This document shows, piece after piece, positions 16,730 to 24,819 of a DNA stretch of 64,000 bases (the stretch's first letter is position 1; each line of letters opens with the position of its first letter). A model generated the notes under the pieces. The model did not search any database. It was given only the letters and a program-made list of their open reading frames with translations, and was not told the origin of the DNA. Source of the stretch: Chelativorans intermedius (GTDB lineage: Bacteria; Pseudomonadota; Alphaproteobacteria; Rhizobiales; Rhizobiaceae); contig NZ_JAODNW010000001.1 in NCBI RefSeq assembly GCF_025398255.1, positions 310,001 through 374,000 on the forward strand. Direction: 5' to 3'. Both the position numbers and the translations under genes were made by a program.

Positions 16730-18045
16730 GCGCGCATGGTCTCATCGTCGGCGCGGCGCGCTCCGGCTCCGGCAAGACGAGCGTGACCATCGGCCTGATG
16801 CGCGCCTTTGCCCGGCGCGGCCTGCGGGTGGCAGGGGCGAAATCCGGGCCTGACTACATCGACCCCGGCTTCCACGCCGCGGCCACCGGGCGGCCCGGTG
16901 TCAATCTCGACAGCTGGGCCATGGCGCCGGCGCTGCTCGACACCCTGGCGGCCCGGCAGGCCGAGGGGGCCGACCTTCTGATCGTCGAAAGCGCCATGGG
17001 CCTGTTCGACGGTGTGCGCGAGCCTGAAGGGCGCAGCGGGGCGGCGGCCGATCTTGCCCGCCGCTTCCGCCTGCCGGTGCTCCTGGTGCTCGACATCTCG
17101 GGCCAGTCGCAGACCGCGGCGGCCATCGCCCACGGCTTTGCCAGCTTCGACGAAGATGTGCGCGTGGCCGGCGTCGTGCTCAACCAGGCGGCAAGCCCGC
17201 GCCACGAGGCCCAGGCGCGCGAGGCGATCGAGGCGCGGGGCATTTCCGTGTTCGGTACGATCCACCGCAACCCGGACATGGCACTGCCCGAGCGACATCT
17301 GGGCCTTGTGCAGGCCAGCGAGCATGCCGCGCTCGAAGGCTTCATCGAGCGGCTGGCCGATACGATGGAACGCGCACTCGACCTCGACGCGGTGCTTGCG
17401 TGCGCTGCCCCGTTGGCGGCGGCCGGGGGATCGGGCGCCCACCACCTGCCGCCGCCCGGCCAGCGCATCGCCATTGCCCAGGACGCCGCCTTCACCTTTC
17501 TCTATCCGCATGTGGTGCGGCACTGGCGCGAGGCCGGCGCGGAGCTTGTCGGCTTCTCGCCGCTGAACGACGAAGGCCCGGCAGATGACTGCGATGCCTG
17601 CTGGCTGCCCGGCGGCTACCCGGAGCTTCATGCGGACGCGCTGGCGGCGGCCGGCAATTTCCGGCGCGGTCTTGCCCGCTTTGCCGAGACGCGGCCTGTC
17701 CATGGCGAGTGCGGCGGATACATGGTGTTGGGCAAGGCGCTCACAGACGCTCAGGGCGCGACTCATGCCATGGCCGGCCTGCTCTCTCACGTCACAAGCT
17801 TTGCCAGCCGCAGGATCAATCTCGGCTATCGCGAGGCACGGCTTCTTGCCGATTGCCCGCTGGGGCGGGCCGGGGCTGTGGTGCGCGGCCATGAGTTCCA
17901 CTATTCGCGCCTCACCGATCCGGGCTGCGACGAGCCGCTGGTCGCGCTTTGCGATGCGCTGGGCAACGCGCTGGGGCCGGCCGGCGGCCGGAGGGGCCAC
18001 GTGACCGGCACCTATTTCCACGCCATGGCCCGGGCTGCGCCATGA
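16726..18045 (+). CDS. cobB: Hydrogenobyrinic (cobyrinic) acid a,c-diamide synthase CobB
   Basis: CobB uses glutamine and ATP to amidate the a and c carboxylates of hydrogenobyrinic acid, creating the substrate for CobN chelatase. In 439 residues the N-terminal ATPase domain carries GAARSGSGKTS (9-19), SGPDYIDPGFH and NLDSW. The C-terminal class I amidotransferase domain carries CWLPGGYPELHADAL, the nucleophile in HGECGGYMVLG (about residue 330), and a late FHYSR motif. It starts within the cobA stop (ATGA) and ends within the cobS start. It is related to CobQ but distinguished by the shorter amidotransferase domain and the GYPE motif. Confidence 0.97.
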   Translation: MSAHGLIVGAARSGSGKTSVTIGLMRAFARRGLRVAGAKSGPDYIDPGFHAAATGRPGVNLDSWAMAPALLDTLAARQAEGADLLIVESAMGLFDGVREPEGRSGAAADLARRFRLPVLLVLDISGQSQTAAAIAHGFASFDEDVRVAGVVLNQAASPRHEAQAREAIEARGISVFGTIHRNPDMALPERHLGLVQASEHAALEGFIERLADTMERALDLDAVLACAAPLAAAGGSGAHHLPPPGQRIAIAQDAAFTFLYPHVVRHWREAGAELVGFSPLNDEGPADDCDACWLPGGYPELHADALAAAGNFRRGLARFAETRPVHGECGGYMVLGKALTDAQGATHAMAGLLSHVTSFASRRINLGYREARLLADCPLGRAGAVVRGHEFHYSRLTDPGCDEPLVALCDALGNALGPAGGRRGHVTGTYFHAMARAAP

Positions 18046-18812
18046 CGGACAGTGAAGCCCTTCGGGCGCGCCGCCTCGGTGGTGAGGTGCTGGCGGCCAT
18101 CGGTTTCTACACCCGCCTGCCGGTGCCGGCACCTGCCGTCTCCTTTGCCGCCGCGCAGTGGGCGGCCCCCCTGGCCGGCGCCGTGGTGGGGCTTGTGTCG
18201 GGGCTCGTGCTTGCCGGCGCTTCGTGGCTCGGCATCCCGGCAGTGGTGGCGGCGGCCATGGCGCTTGGCGTCGCCATGCTGGTGACGGGCGGCCTGCACG
18301 AGGACGGGCTTGCCGATGTGGCGGACGGTTTCGGCGGCGGCCGGAACCGCGAGGAGAAACTGGCCATCATGCGCGATTCGCGGGTGGGCACCTTTGGGGT
18401 GCTCGCCCTGCTCGTCGCCGTGCTCGTCCGCTGGGCCGCACTGACCGCCCTTGCGGGTGCGGGGGCGTGGGCCGCGCTGCTGGCGCTCGTGGCGGCCCAC
18501 GCCGCCTCGCGCGCGCTCCTTCCGCTCTTCATGGTCTTGGTGCCGCCGGCCCGCACGGACGGGCTTTCGGCCGGGACCGGCCGGATCGGCAGGGCCACCG
18601 CGCTTGGCGCGCTCGCTGTCGGCGGCCTGGCGCTCGCCGCCTGCGGGCCGGGCCTTGCGCTTTCGGCGGCTGTTCTTCTGGGCGTCTGGTTTCTCGCGCT
18701 TGCGCGGCTTTGCCGGCGCCAGATCGGCGGCCAGACGGGGGACGTGCTCGGCACGCTTCAGCAGGGGGGCGAGGCTGCGGTGCTCATCGCCGCCTCCGCG
18801 ACGTTCACGTGA
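18042..18812 (+). CDS. cobS: Adenosylcobinamide-GDP ribazoletransferase (cobalamin synthase, CobS/CobV)
   Basis: This membrane enzyme joins adenosylcobinamide-GDP with alpha-ribazole (phosphate) to complete the nucleotide loop. It is CobV in Pseudomonas denitrificans naming and should not be confused with the chelatase subunit CobS. The 256-residue protein is mostly hydrophobic, with FYTRLPVP near the N-terminus, GGLHEDGLADVADGFGGG (the metal-binding signature), REEKLAIMRDSRVGTFG, and a final GGQTGDVLG. The ATG at 18042 overlaps the cobB stop. The next gene supplies the alpha-ribazole phosphate. Confidence 0.96.
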   Translation: MTDSEALRARRLGGEVLAAIGFYTRLPVPAPAVSFAAAQWAAPLAGAVVGLVSGLVLAGASWLGIPAVVAAAMALGVAMLVTGGLHEDGLADVADGFGGGRNREEKLAIMRDSRVGTFGVLALLVAVLVRWAALTALAGAGAWAALLALVAAHAASRALLPLFMVLVPPARTDGLSAGTGRIGRATALGALAVGGLALAACGPGLALSAAVLLGVWFLALARLCRRQIGGQTGDVLGTLQQGGEAAVLIAASATFT

Positions 18813-18822
18813 AGGAGAAGAG

Positions 18823-19836
18823 ATGACGGACCTTTCCTCGATGGATGCCATCCGTGCCGCCTGCCGCGACCTGCCGCAGGGTGATGACGAGGCCGCGCGT
18901 GCCGCCGCGGCGCGCCAGGCGACGCTCACCAAGCCGCCGGGAAGCCTCGGCCGGCTGGAGGAGATCGCCATCTTTCTGGCGCGCTGGCAGGGGCGGGCTC
19001 AGCCGGTCCTCGAACGGGTGGAAATCCTCGTCTTCGCCGGTTCCCACGGTGTGGCGGCGCGGGGCGTGTCGGCCTTCCCGGCCGAGGTGACGCAGCAGAT
19101 GGTGGCCAATTTCGCTGCCGGCGGCGCCGCCATCAATCAGCTTGCGGGCGTGGCCGGCGCCAGGCTTTCCGTCATCCCGCTCGATGTCGAACGGCCGACT
19201 GGCGATTTCACCTGCGGGCCGGCCATGTCCGAGACCGCGTTCATCCACTCGGTGCGGGCGGGCTTCGAGGCGGTGCGCGCCGATGCCGATCTTGTCTGCC
19301 TGGGCGAGATGGGCATCGCCAACACCACCGCCGCGGCGGCCCTCGCGGCGGCCCTTTTCGGCGGGGCGGGGGAAGGCTGGGTGGGGCGCGGCACGGGCGT
19401 CGACGATGCAGGGCTGACGCGCAAGGCGGATGTTGTGAATGCCGCGCTCGCCTTCCACGGCGGGGCGCTTGCCGATCCTCTCGCGGCACTGCGCCTGGTG
19501 GGTGGGCGCGAGCTGGCCGCCATGTTCGGCGCCGCGCTCGCGGCGCGGCGCCTGCGCATTCCGCTTCTCATCGACGGCTTTGTGTGCACGGCGGCGGTGG
19601 CGCCGCTTGCCCGGCTTGCGGGCCACGGGCTGGCCCATGCGCTGGCCGGCCATGTCTCGGCGGAGGCGGCGCATCGCCGGCTTCTCGAAGAGCTGGGCCT
19701 TGCCCCGCTTGTCGATCTCGGCATGCGGCTGGGCGAGGGCTCGGGCGCGGCTGTCGCGGTTCTCCTCCTGCGCGCGGCACTCGCCTGCCACAACGGCATG
19801 GCGACCTTTGCGCAGGCGGGCGTTGCAGGAGGATAG
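18823..19836 (+). CDS. cobT: Nicotinate-nucleotide-dimethylbenzimidazole phosphoribosyltransferase (CobT/CobU)
   Basis: The enzyme transfers ribose 5-phosphate from nicotinate mononucleotide to 5,6-dimethylbenzimidazole, making alpha-ribazole phosphate. It is CobU in Pseudomonas denitrificans naming. Its 337 residues include TKPPGSLGRLEEIA, the phosphate-binding FAGSHGVAARGVSAFP, GEMGIANTTAAAA, VGRGTGVDDAGL and the C-terminal LGMRLGEGSGAAVA with the catalytic glutamate. GAAGGAG just before the ATG at 18823 fixes the start; the open frame upstream is inside cobS. A 10-nt gap separates it from cobS, one of the few places in the operon without overlap. Confidence 0.97.
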   Translation: MTDLSSMDAIRAACRDLPQGDDEAARAAAARQATLTKPPGSLGRLEEIAIFLARWQGRAQPVLERVEILVFAGSHGVAARGVSAFPAEVTQQMVANFAAGGAAINQLAGVAGARLSVIPLDVERPTGDFTCGPAMSETAFIHSVRAGFEAVRADADLVCLGEMGIANTTAAAALAAALFGGAGEGWVGRGTGVDDAGLTRKADVVNAALAFHGGALADPLAALRLVGGRELAAMFGAALAARRLRIPLLIDGFVCTAAVAPLARLAGHGLAHALAGHVSAEAAHRRLLEELGLAPLVDLGMRLGEGSGAAVAVLLLRAALACHNGMATFAQAGVAGG

Positions 19837-19840
19837 GCGC

Positions 19841-20602
19841 ATGCGCACGCTCCTCGTCATCGGCATCGGGACCGGAAACCCCGAGCACATGACGGTGCAG
19901 GCCATCAACGCGCTCAACCGCGCCGACATCGTGCTCATCCCGCGCAAGGGCGAAGGGAAGGAGGCGCTGGCCGATCTGCGGCGCGAGATCTGCCGGCGCT
20001 ATCTCGCCAATGCCGGAACTCGCCTTGTCGCCTTCGACCTGCCGGAGCGCGACGAGGCCGAGCCCTCCTATGCCCGGCGCGTGGCCGACTGGCATGCGGC
20101 GATTGCCAGAACCTATCGCGACCTGATCGCCCGGCATACGGGCGAGGGGGGCACGGTCGCCCTCCTGGTGTGGGGCGATCCGTCGCTCTACGACAGCACG
20201 CTGCGCATTCTCGACCGGCTGGAGGATATGGCGGACTTCGCCTTCCGGCGCGAGGTCATCCCGGGCATCGCCAGCATCCAGGCGCTGGCCGCCAGCCACG
20301 CCATGGCACTCAACACGGTAGGCGGCGCCGTGCAGCTCACCACCGGGCGCAGGCTCAGGCAGGAGGGGTTTCCCGATAACGCCGACAGCGCCGTCGTCCT
20401 TCTCGACGGTGAAACCGCCTTCGAGACGCTGCCTCAAGCGGATTACGACATCTTCTGGGGCGCCTATCTCGGCGCGCCGGACGAGATCACGCTGGCCGGC
20501 CCGCTCCACCAAGTGGCCGGGCGCATCGTCGAGGCGCGGCTTGCAGCCCGGCAGCGGAAGGGCTGGATCATGGACACCTATCTCCTGCGCCGGCGCCGGT
20601 GA
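19841..20602 (+). CDS. cobF: Precorrin-6A synthase (deacetylating) CobF
   Basis: CobF removes the extruded acetyl group at C1 and methylates that carbon, producing precorrin-6A; it is specific to the aerobic route and has no anaerobic counterpart. The 253-residue protein has the class III methyltransferase start VIGIGTGNPEHMTVQA, LIPRKGEGKEALADLRREI, LLVWGDPSLYDSTLRI, and VIPGIASIQALAASHAMALN. AGGAGG at 19828-19833 precedes the ATG. It is the last gene of the riboswitch-led operon; the next gene converges from the other strand 9 nt later and I see no clear intrinsic terminator in the gap. Confidence 0.96.
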   Translation: MRTLLVIGIGTGNPEHMTVQAINALNRADIVLIPRKGEGKEALADLRREICRRYLANAGTRLVAFDLPERDEAEPSYARRVADWHAAIARTYRDLIARHTGEGGTVALLVWGDPSLYDSTLRILDRLEDMADFAFRREVIPGIASIQALAASHAMALNTVGGAVQLTTGRRLRQEGFPDNADSAVVLLDGETAFETLPQADYDIFWGAYLGAPDEITLAGPLHQVAGRIVEARLAARQRKGWIMDTYLLRRRR

Positions 20603-20611
20603 GCACCCTGC

Positions 20612-20905
20612 TCAGCGCCGCTTTTCCCGCCGCCTGTGCCACCACACCTCCAGGCGCCGGCGCAGGCGGCGCACCGTGGCCATGTCATAGGAGAGAATCA
20701 GGAGACCCGCCGGAATCATCCAGAAACCCAGCACCGGCAGGAAGCCGAACAGGCCGAGCACGACCAGCAGGCCGCCGCTTACCATCCGCGCGATGCGCGA
20801 ACGCGGCAGCGGCATGCGCCGCCCGGCCAGGGAGACGTGCGGGCGCGGGCCCTTGTGCCCGCGGCGCGAATCTCCGTGTCGCGTCGAGGTGTCTGTCTCT
20901 TGCAT
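20612..20905 (-). CDS. Small PGPGW-like membrane protein, unknown function
   Basis: This 97-residue protein has a charged N-terminus (MQETDTSTRHGDSRRGHKG), one or two closely spaced membrane segments (GGLLVVLGLFGFLPVLGFWMIPAGLLILS, written here as a region at about residues 46-74) and a very basic tail rich in Arg and Trp. The hydrophobic core resembles the short PGPGW-type transmembrane proteins common in alphaproteobacteria, whose function is unknown. ATG at 20903-20905 has AGGA about 6 nt upstream; longer in-frame starts reach toward the tRNA promoter region and are unlikely. It converges on cobF with a 9-nt gap. Confidence 0.65.
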   Translation of the reverse strand: MQETDTSTRHGDSRRGHKGPRPHVSLAGRRMPLPRSRIARMVSGGLLVVLGLFGFLPVLGFWMIPAGLLILSYDMATVRRLRRRLEVWWHRRREKRR

Positions 20906-21047
20906 TCGTTCCTGCGCTGTCCGCTCCGCGCCGTATCGACGCCCTTGAGCCTTGTTTGGCCTGCATCCGCTCCCCATATGCAGCCCGGCTATGGCGATTG
21001 CGAGACCCGTAGCCGAAAATTCGTGAAAAAAAGTCGTCACAAGCGCT

Positions 21048-21076
21048 TTGCAAACTCAAAAGCTGTTTGCTATAGG
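21048..21076 (+). promoter_or_regulatory. Promoter of tRNA-Asn
   Basis: TTGCAA (21048-21053) and TATAGG (21071-21076) are separated by 17 nt. A start near 21083 would leave a leader of about 19 nt before the tRNA, a normal distance. The A+T-rich stretch from 21017 to 21065 stands out against the surrounding GC-rich DNA. Confidence 0.6.
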
Positions 21077-21101
21077 CAGCGCACGCCAGAGCGTGAGGCA
21101 T

Positions 21102-21176
21102 TCCCCGGTAGCTCAGCGGTAGAGCAACCGGCTGTTAACCGGTTGGTCGCTGGTTCGAATCCGGCCCGGGGAGCCA
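21102..21176 (+). tRNA. tRNA-Asn (GUU)
   Basis: The 75-nt sequence folds as a cloverleaf. The acceptor arms TCCCCGG (21102-21108) and CCGGGGA (21166-21172) pair fully, the discriminator is G, and CCA is encoded (21174-21176). The anticodon stem-loop CCGGC-TGTTAA-CCGG gives anticodon GTT. The T arm contains GGTTCGAATCC. The 3' flank is T-rich (21177-21195) without a strong hairpin. Confidence 0.98.
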
Positions 21177-21284
21177 TTCTTTCATTTTTTTCAATATGTT
21201 CAGAGACTTTTCATGCGCTGCCCCGCGAATGGCGAGGCTGCGGGCAGGGTTTTCGCCCGCGGGACGGGTGGCTGCGGCAGGAAA

Positions 21285-21308
21285 GCGGGCAGAACGGCAA
21301 CTGCCCGC
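21285..21308 (+). repeat. 8-bp inverted repeat between the two tRNA genes
   Basis: GCGGGCAG (21285-21292) and CTGCCCGC (21301-21308) form a perfect stem with an 8-nt loop. It ends exactly at the -35 element of the tRNA-Cys promoter and has no T-tract, so it is not a classical terminator. Its function is unknown. Confidence 0.35.
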
Positions 21309-21337
21309 TTGACGCCAATTTCCCCGCCTCCTATTGA
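21309..21337 (+). promoter_or_regulatory. Promoter of tRNA-Cys
   Basis: TTGACG (21309-21314) and TATTGA (21332-21337) have 17-nt spacing. Transcription would start near 21344, about 20 nt before the tRNA. The separate promoter suggests the two tRNAs are not strictly co-transcribed. Confidence 0.6.
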
Positions 21338-21363
21338 ACCTCCTCGCTGCGTCTTCGCAGCAT

Positions 21364-21437
21364 GGCCTCGTGGCGGAGTGGTTACGCAGAGGACTGCAAA
21401 TCCTTGTACCCCGGTTCGATTCCGGGCGAGGCCTCCA
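21364..21437 (+). tRNA. tRNA-Cys (GCA)
   Basis: The acceptor strands GGCCTCG (21364-21370) and CGAGGCC (21427-21433) pair perfectly, with discriminator T (the usual Cys identity base U73) and encoded CCA (21435-21437). The anticodon arm AGGAC-TGCAAA-TCCT gives GCA, and the T arm has GGTTCGATTCC. The gene is 74 nt long and lies 187 nt after tRNA-Asn. Confidence 0.98.
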
Positions 21438-21519
21438 CTTCCGGTTTTCGGCGGCGCGGCCATGGCTGCGCCAGGTGTCAAGGGGCGCGGCAGGGCGCGC
21501 CGCAGACGGGACGAGGGTG

Positions 21520-22194
21520 ATGGACGCCGATTTTTCCGTACAGCGCGCCAGGATGGTCGATGGCCAGATTCGCACCCGCGACGTAACAAACCGGCCGCTT
21601 CTCGACGCCGTTCGCGAGATCCCGCGGGAGGCTTTCGTGCCCGGCCGGCGGCGCAGCCTGGCCTATATCGACGAGGATCTGGAGATCCTGTCGGCCAGCG
21701 AGCAGGGGCCGGCCCGCTATCTCATGGAGCCAGCGCAGTTCTGCCGGCTCGTGCAGCTTGCCGGCGTGAAGCCGTCCGACCTCGTGCTCGATATCGGCTG
21801 CGCGACGGGCTACTCCTCCGCCGTGCTTTCGCGGCTTGCCAGTTTCGTCGTGGCGCTCGAATGCGACCCCACCCTGGCGGAGATGGCGTCTTCCACGCTG
21901 GCCGATCTCGACTGCGTCAATGTCAGCGTCGTTACGGGGCCGCTGGAGAAGGGCCACGCGAGCGAAGCGCCCTACGATGTCATTCTCCTCGGCGGTGCTG
22001 TAGACTATGTTCCAGAGGCGATTCTCGACCAGCTCGGCGAAGGCGGCCGGCTTGTCGCGATCGTCGGACGGGGGAATGCCGCGCGCGCCCATCTCTTTGT
22101 CCGCGAGGGTGGGGTGGTCTCCTCGCGCGAGGAGTTCAACGCTGCGGTCATGCCGCTGCCGGGCTTCGAGCGGCAGAAAGGTTTCGTTTTTTGA
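21520..22194 (+). CDS. Protein-L-isoaspartate O-methyltransferase family protein
   Basis: This is a SAM-dependent methyltransferase of the PCMT family, which in characterised members repairs isoaspartyl residues. The 224-residue protein begins DFSVQRARMVDGQIRTRDV, then NRPLLDAVREIPREAFVP, the SAM loop VLDIGCATGYSSAVLSRLA and VALECDPTLAEMA, and YDVILLGGAVDYVPEAI. The usual PCMT GTGSGY is replaced by GCATGY. This type sits next to tolC in many rhizobia (from memory). ATG 21520 follows GAGGG closely. A second, more canonical PCMT lies downstream of surE at 47589, so this one may have diverged in substrate. Confidence 0.88.
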   Translation: MDADFSVQRARMVDGQIRTRDVTNRPLLDAVREIPREAFVPGRRRSLAYIDEDLEILSASEQGPARYLMEPAQFCRLVQLAGVKPSDLVLDIGCATGYSSAVLSRLASFVVALECDPTLAEMASSTLADLDCVNVSVVTGPLEKGHASEAPYDVILLGGAVDYVPEAILDQLGEGGRLVAIVGRGNAARAHLFVREGGVVSSREEFNAAVMPLPGFERQKGFVF

Positions 22195-22204
22195 GGGGCG
22201 GATT

Positions 22205-22220
22205 GTTGCGCTGTTGCAAC
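22205..22220. repeat. GTTGC-N6-GCAAC inverted repeat upstream of tolC
   Basis: A 16-bp imperfect palindrome with 5-bp arms lies just after the methyltransferase stop and about 95 nt before the tolC open frame. An element with the same arms and spacing occurs at 30401-30416 upstream of ilvD. A regulator-binding role is speculative. Confidence 0.3.
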
Positions 22221-22315
22221 GGACTTGATCCATCATATGGGATAACGTTCCGCCCGTAGTGGAATCGCGCGGCTTTCCCGCGTGGTAGGGATGCTCTCGG
22301 CCCTTCAGGGCCGGA

Positions 22316-23749
22316 ATGCAAGGCCGTACGGGTGCAAAGGGGGTGCCCGCACGAAGCAATGTGAGGTTGGTCGTGCCGTTCTTTCGTCGCCGTTTGCTTT
22401 CGGTCGTTGCCGCTTCGGCTCTCGTCATGTTTCCCTTGGGAGCTGGCGCCGAGACGATCTCGGGCGCGCTCGCCAAGGCCTATCAGAACAATTCCAGCCT
22501 CAATTCGTCTCGCGCCGGGGTGCGGGTGCGTGACGAGGATGTGGCGATCGCCAAGTCAGGCCTGCGTCCGCGCGTATCCGCCACCGGGTCGATAACCTGG
22601 CAGAGGTCCGGCGGGACGGAGCTCAACACCGGCCAGTTCGGCATTTCACTCGAACAGCCGATCTTCGACGGCTTTCAGACGCGAAACAACGTGCGCGCTG
22701 CCGAGGCCCAGGTTCAGGCCACCGTTGAATCGATGCGCAACGAAGAGCTTAACATCCTCTTCGATACGGCCAGCGCCTATATGAATGTCATCCGAGACCG
22801 GCAGATCGCCGTCCTGAGGGCGCGCAATCTGGAGTTCCTGGAAGAACAGGTGCGTGCCGCCCGTTCGCGCCTGGAGGTGGGCGAGGGCACGCGCACCGAC
22901 CTTGCCCAGGCCGAGGCCAGCCAGCAGGCCGCTCTTGCGCAGCTTTCTGCGGCGCGCGCCCAGGCCGATGCCAGCGCGGCGACCTATCGCCAGCTCGTGG
23001 GTGAGGAGCCGGGCACGCTGCAGACGCCGCAGCCGCTGACCGGCCTGCTGCCCGCAAGCCTCGACCAGGCGGTCGCCATCGCCCTGGCCGAGCATCCGGC
23101 CATTGCCGCACGCCGGCACCAGGTGGATGCGGCGTCTTTCTCCGTCAAGGCGGCGGAAGGCGGGCTCCTGCCGCGGCTGACGGCCAATGCCGGCGTGAGC
23201 ACCCGCTACAACAACTACCTGAACGACGGCCCGAGGAGTTCCGGAGCGGAGGGAAGCACGGATTCCGCCTCCATCGGCCTCAATCTGACCGTGCCCATCT
23301 ATCAGGGCGGCGAGACCTCGGCGCGCGTGCGCCAGTCGAAGGAATCGCTCGGCAAGGCGCGCATCGACGTGGATGTCACCCGCGACACCGTGCGCCGCGC
23401 CGTCACGGCGGCCTGGGTGCAGTACAAATCCGCCGTGGAGGGCGTGGCCGCCAACCGGGAGACGGTGCGGGCCGCGCAGCTCGCCCTCGACGGCGTGATC
23501 GAGGAGCGCGAGGTGGGCCAGCGCACCACGCTCGACGTGCTGAATGCCCAGGCCGATCTCATCGACGCGCAGATCAACCTCGTGCAGGCGCAGCGCGACG
23601 TGGTGGTGGCAAGCTATGCCATCGCCTCGGCCATGGGCCGTCTTTCGCCCGCCCGCCTGGGGCTGCAGGTGGCGACCTATCGGCCGGAAGAGCACTTCAA
23701 CGCCGTGAAGGACAAGTGGTATGGCCTGCGCACGCCCGACGGGCGTTGA
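22316..23749 (+). CDS. tolC: TolC family outer membrane efflux protein
   Basis: TolC forms the trimeric outer membrane/periplasmic duct used by type I secretion and RND-type efflux. The protein has a basic N-terminus and signal sequence (RRRLLSVVAASALVMFPLGAGA, roughly residues 24-45 counted from ATG 22316) followed by ETISGALAKAYQNN. Two homologous OEP repeats follow, with coiled-coil heptads and conserved ISLEQPIFDG and LNLTVPIYQGGE. The start is uncertain: ATG 22316 is preceded immediately by a 6-bp hairpin (22298-22313), while GTG at 22361 would give a more normal signal peptide. A strong intrinsic terminator follows at 23776. No partner pump is adjacent. Confidence 0.92.
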   Translation: MQGRTGAKGVPARSNVRLVVPFFRRRLLSVVAASALVMFPLGAGAETISGALAKAYQNNSSLNSSRAGVRVRDEDVAIAKSGLRPRVSATGSITWQRSGGTELNTGQFGISLEQPIFDGFQTRNNVRAAEAQVQATVESMRNEELNILFDTASAYMNVIRDRQIAVLRARNLEFLEEQVRAARSRLEVGEGTRTDLAQAEASQQAALAQLSAARAQADASAATYRQLVGEEPGTLQTPQPLTGLLPASLDQAVAIALAEHPAIAARRHQVDAASFSVKAAEGGLLPRLTANAGVSTRYNNYLNDGPRSSGAEGSTDSASIGLNLTVPIYQGGETSARVRQSKESLGKARIDVDVTRDTVRRAVTAAWVQYKSAVEGVAANRETVRAAQLALDGVIEEREVGQRTTLDVLNAQADLIDAQINLVQAQRDVVVASYAIASAMGRLSPARLGLQVATYRPEEHFNAVKDKWYGLRTPDGR

Positions 23750-23775
23750 GGCCGCGCGATCGTTGTCTTTTGAGG

Positions 23776-23800
23776 AAGGGCCGCGCGGCGGCCCTTTTTT
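23776..23800 (+). terminator. Intrinsic terminator of tolC
   Basis: GGGCCGC-GCG-GCGGCCC forms a perfect 7-bp GC stem with a 3-nt loop (23778-23794), directly followed by six T residues. It begins 28 nt after the tolC stop codon. Confidence 0.9.
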
Positions 23801-23985
23801 CATGCGCGGTGCTGGCGGCGGGCACGGGACGGGAAGTCTGTGCAAAGACCGGCAAATCCCGCTTGAGGGATTCTCACCGCCTGCTCCCTTCGCTACGCTT
23901 GATCTGTGATTCGCAATAATGTCCTGTCCGCGTGAAGCGGCCGGACCTTCGGCGGGGCAGATCAAGAGTGGCGGAACCTTCGGTC

Positions 23986-24699
23986 ATGGCACAGGCAAGC
24001 AGCGCACAGCGCGAACCCTCGATGGAGGAGATACTGGCGTCCATCCGGCGCATCATCGAGGATGGCGAGACCGGGCAAAGGCAGGCCGCATCTTCCGCGC
24101 CGGCCGAAGCCGCCGGCGAGGTGGCGGCCTTTCGCGAGGAGCTGAAGCCTTCGCCTCATGGCGAGTCCGTCGAGCGCCGCGAGCGCGACCGCCGCGAGGA
24201 GCAGCAGGCGCCCGCGCGTCCCACCTTGGGCTGGTCGCGGGCGGAAGAAGAGCCTCAACCCCGGAACGAGGATGCCGCCGAGCCGGCCTCCGAAGCCTCC
24301 GAGCCGACGGATGCGACGCCGCAATCTGCCGGTCCTGAAGAGTCCGCGCCGAAGGCCCGGCCCGCTTCCATGGAGGAGCCGGACGAGGCGCGGCAGCCGC
24401 CGCAGACCGCCCGGAACCCCGAGCCCCTGCGGCCTGCGGCAGCGAGCGCGCCTGCCGGCGTTTCCCGGTCTCGCGCCGAGGCGCGGCCGGCCATCCTGTC
24501 GGAGGAGCCGGGCCGCAAGGTGGCGGCGGCGTTCGAGGAGCTGAACGAGGCCTACGAGGCCAGCCGGCGCAAGAGCCTTGCCGATGCCGCCGAGGAGATG
24601 CTGCGCCCGATGCTGCAGGAATGGCTCGACAACAACCTGCCGCAGCTCGTCGAGCGGCTGGTGCGCGAGGAGATCGAGCGCGTCGCGCGCGGCGGCTGA
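23986..24699 (+). CDS. popZ: PopZ/DUF2497 polar organizing protein
   Basis: PopZ self-assembles at cell poles and anchors ParB-parS and cell-cycle regulators in alphaproteobacteria. The 237-residue protein has the family layout: a short conserved N-terminal helix (REPSMEEILASIRRIIED, about 9-26), a long Pro/Glu/Ala-rich disordered linker (about 35-180), and a conserved C-terminal helical assembly domain with ADAAEEMLRPMLQEWLDNN and LPQLVERLVREEIERVA. ATG 23986 gives the normal MAQASSAQ start; upstream GTG starts are in frame but lack support. In rhizobia it commonly precedes valS, as here. Confidence 0.9.
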   Translation: MAQASSAQREPSMEEILASIRRIIEDGETGQRQAASSAPAEAAGEVAAFREELKPSPHGESVERRERDRREEQQAPARPTLGWSRAEEEPQPRNEDAAEPASEASEPTDATPQSAGPEESAPKARPASMEEPDEARQPPQTARNPEPLRPAAASAPAGVSRSRAEARPAILSEEPGRKVAAAFEELNEAYEASRRKSLADAAEEMLRPMLQEWLDNNLPQLVERLVREEIERVARGG

Positions 24700-24747
24700 G
24701 GGCTCTTGCGCCAGGCCGTCGGGCGGGAATCGCCCGCCGGCGCGAGG

Positions 24748-24776
24748 TTGACTTGCCTGGACCCTTCGGCTTTACA
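24748..24776 (+). promoter_or_regulatory. Probable promoter of valS
   Basis: TTGACT (24748-24753) and TTTACA (24771-24776) are 17 nt apart, giving a start near 24783 and a leader of about 37 nt. It lies in the 120-nt gap after popZ, next to a short GGGCG/CGCCC stem (about 24721-24735) that may weakly terminate popZ transcripts. Confidence 0.5.
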
Positions 24777-24819
24777 CCGCAAAGCGAACAGACACGCTGG
24801 CCGAGCGCGGACATCCCTC

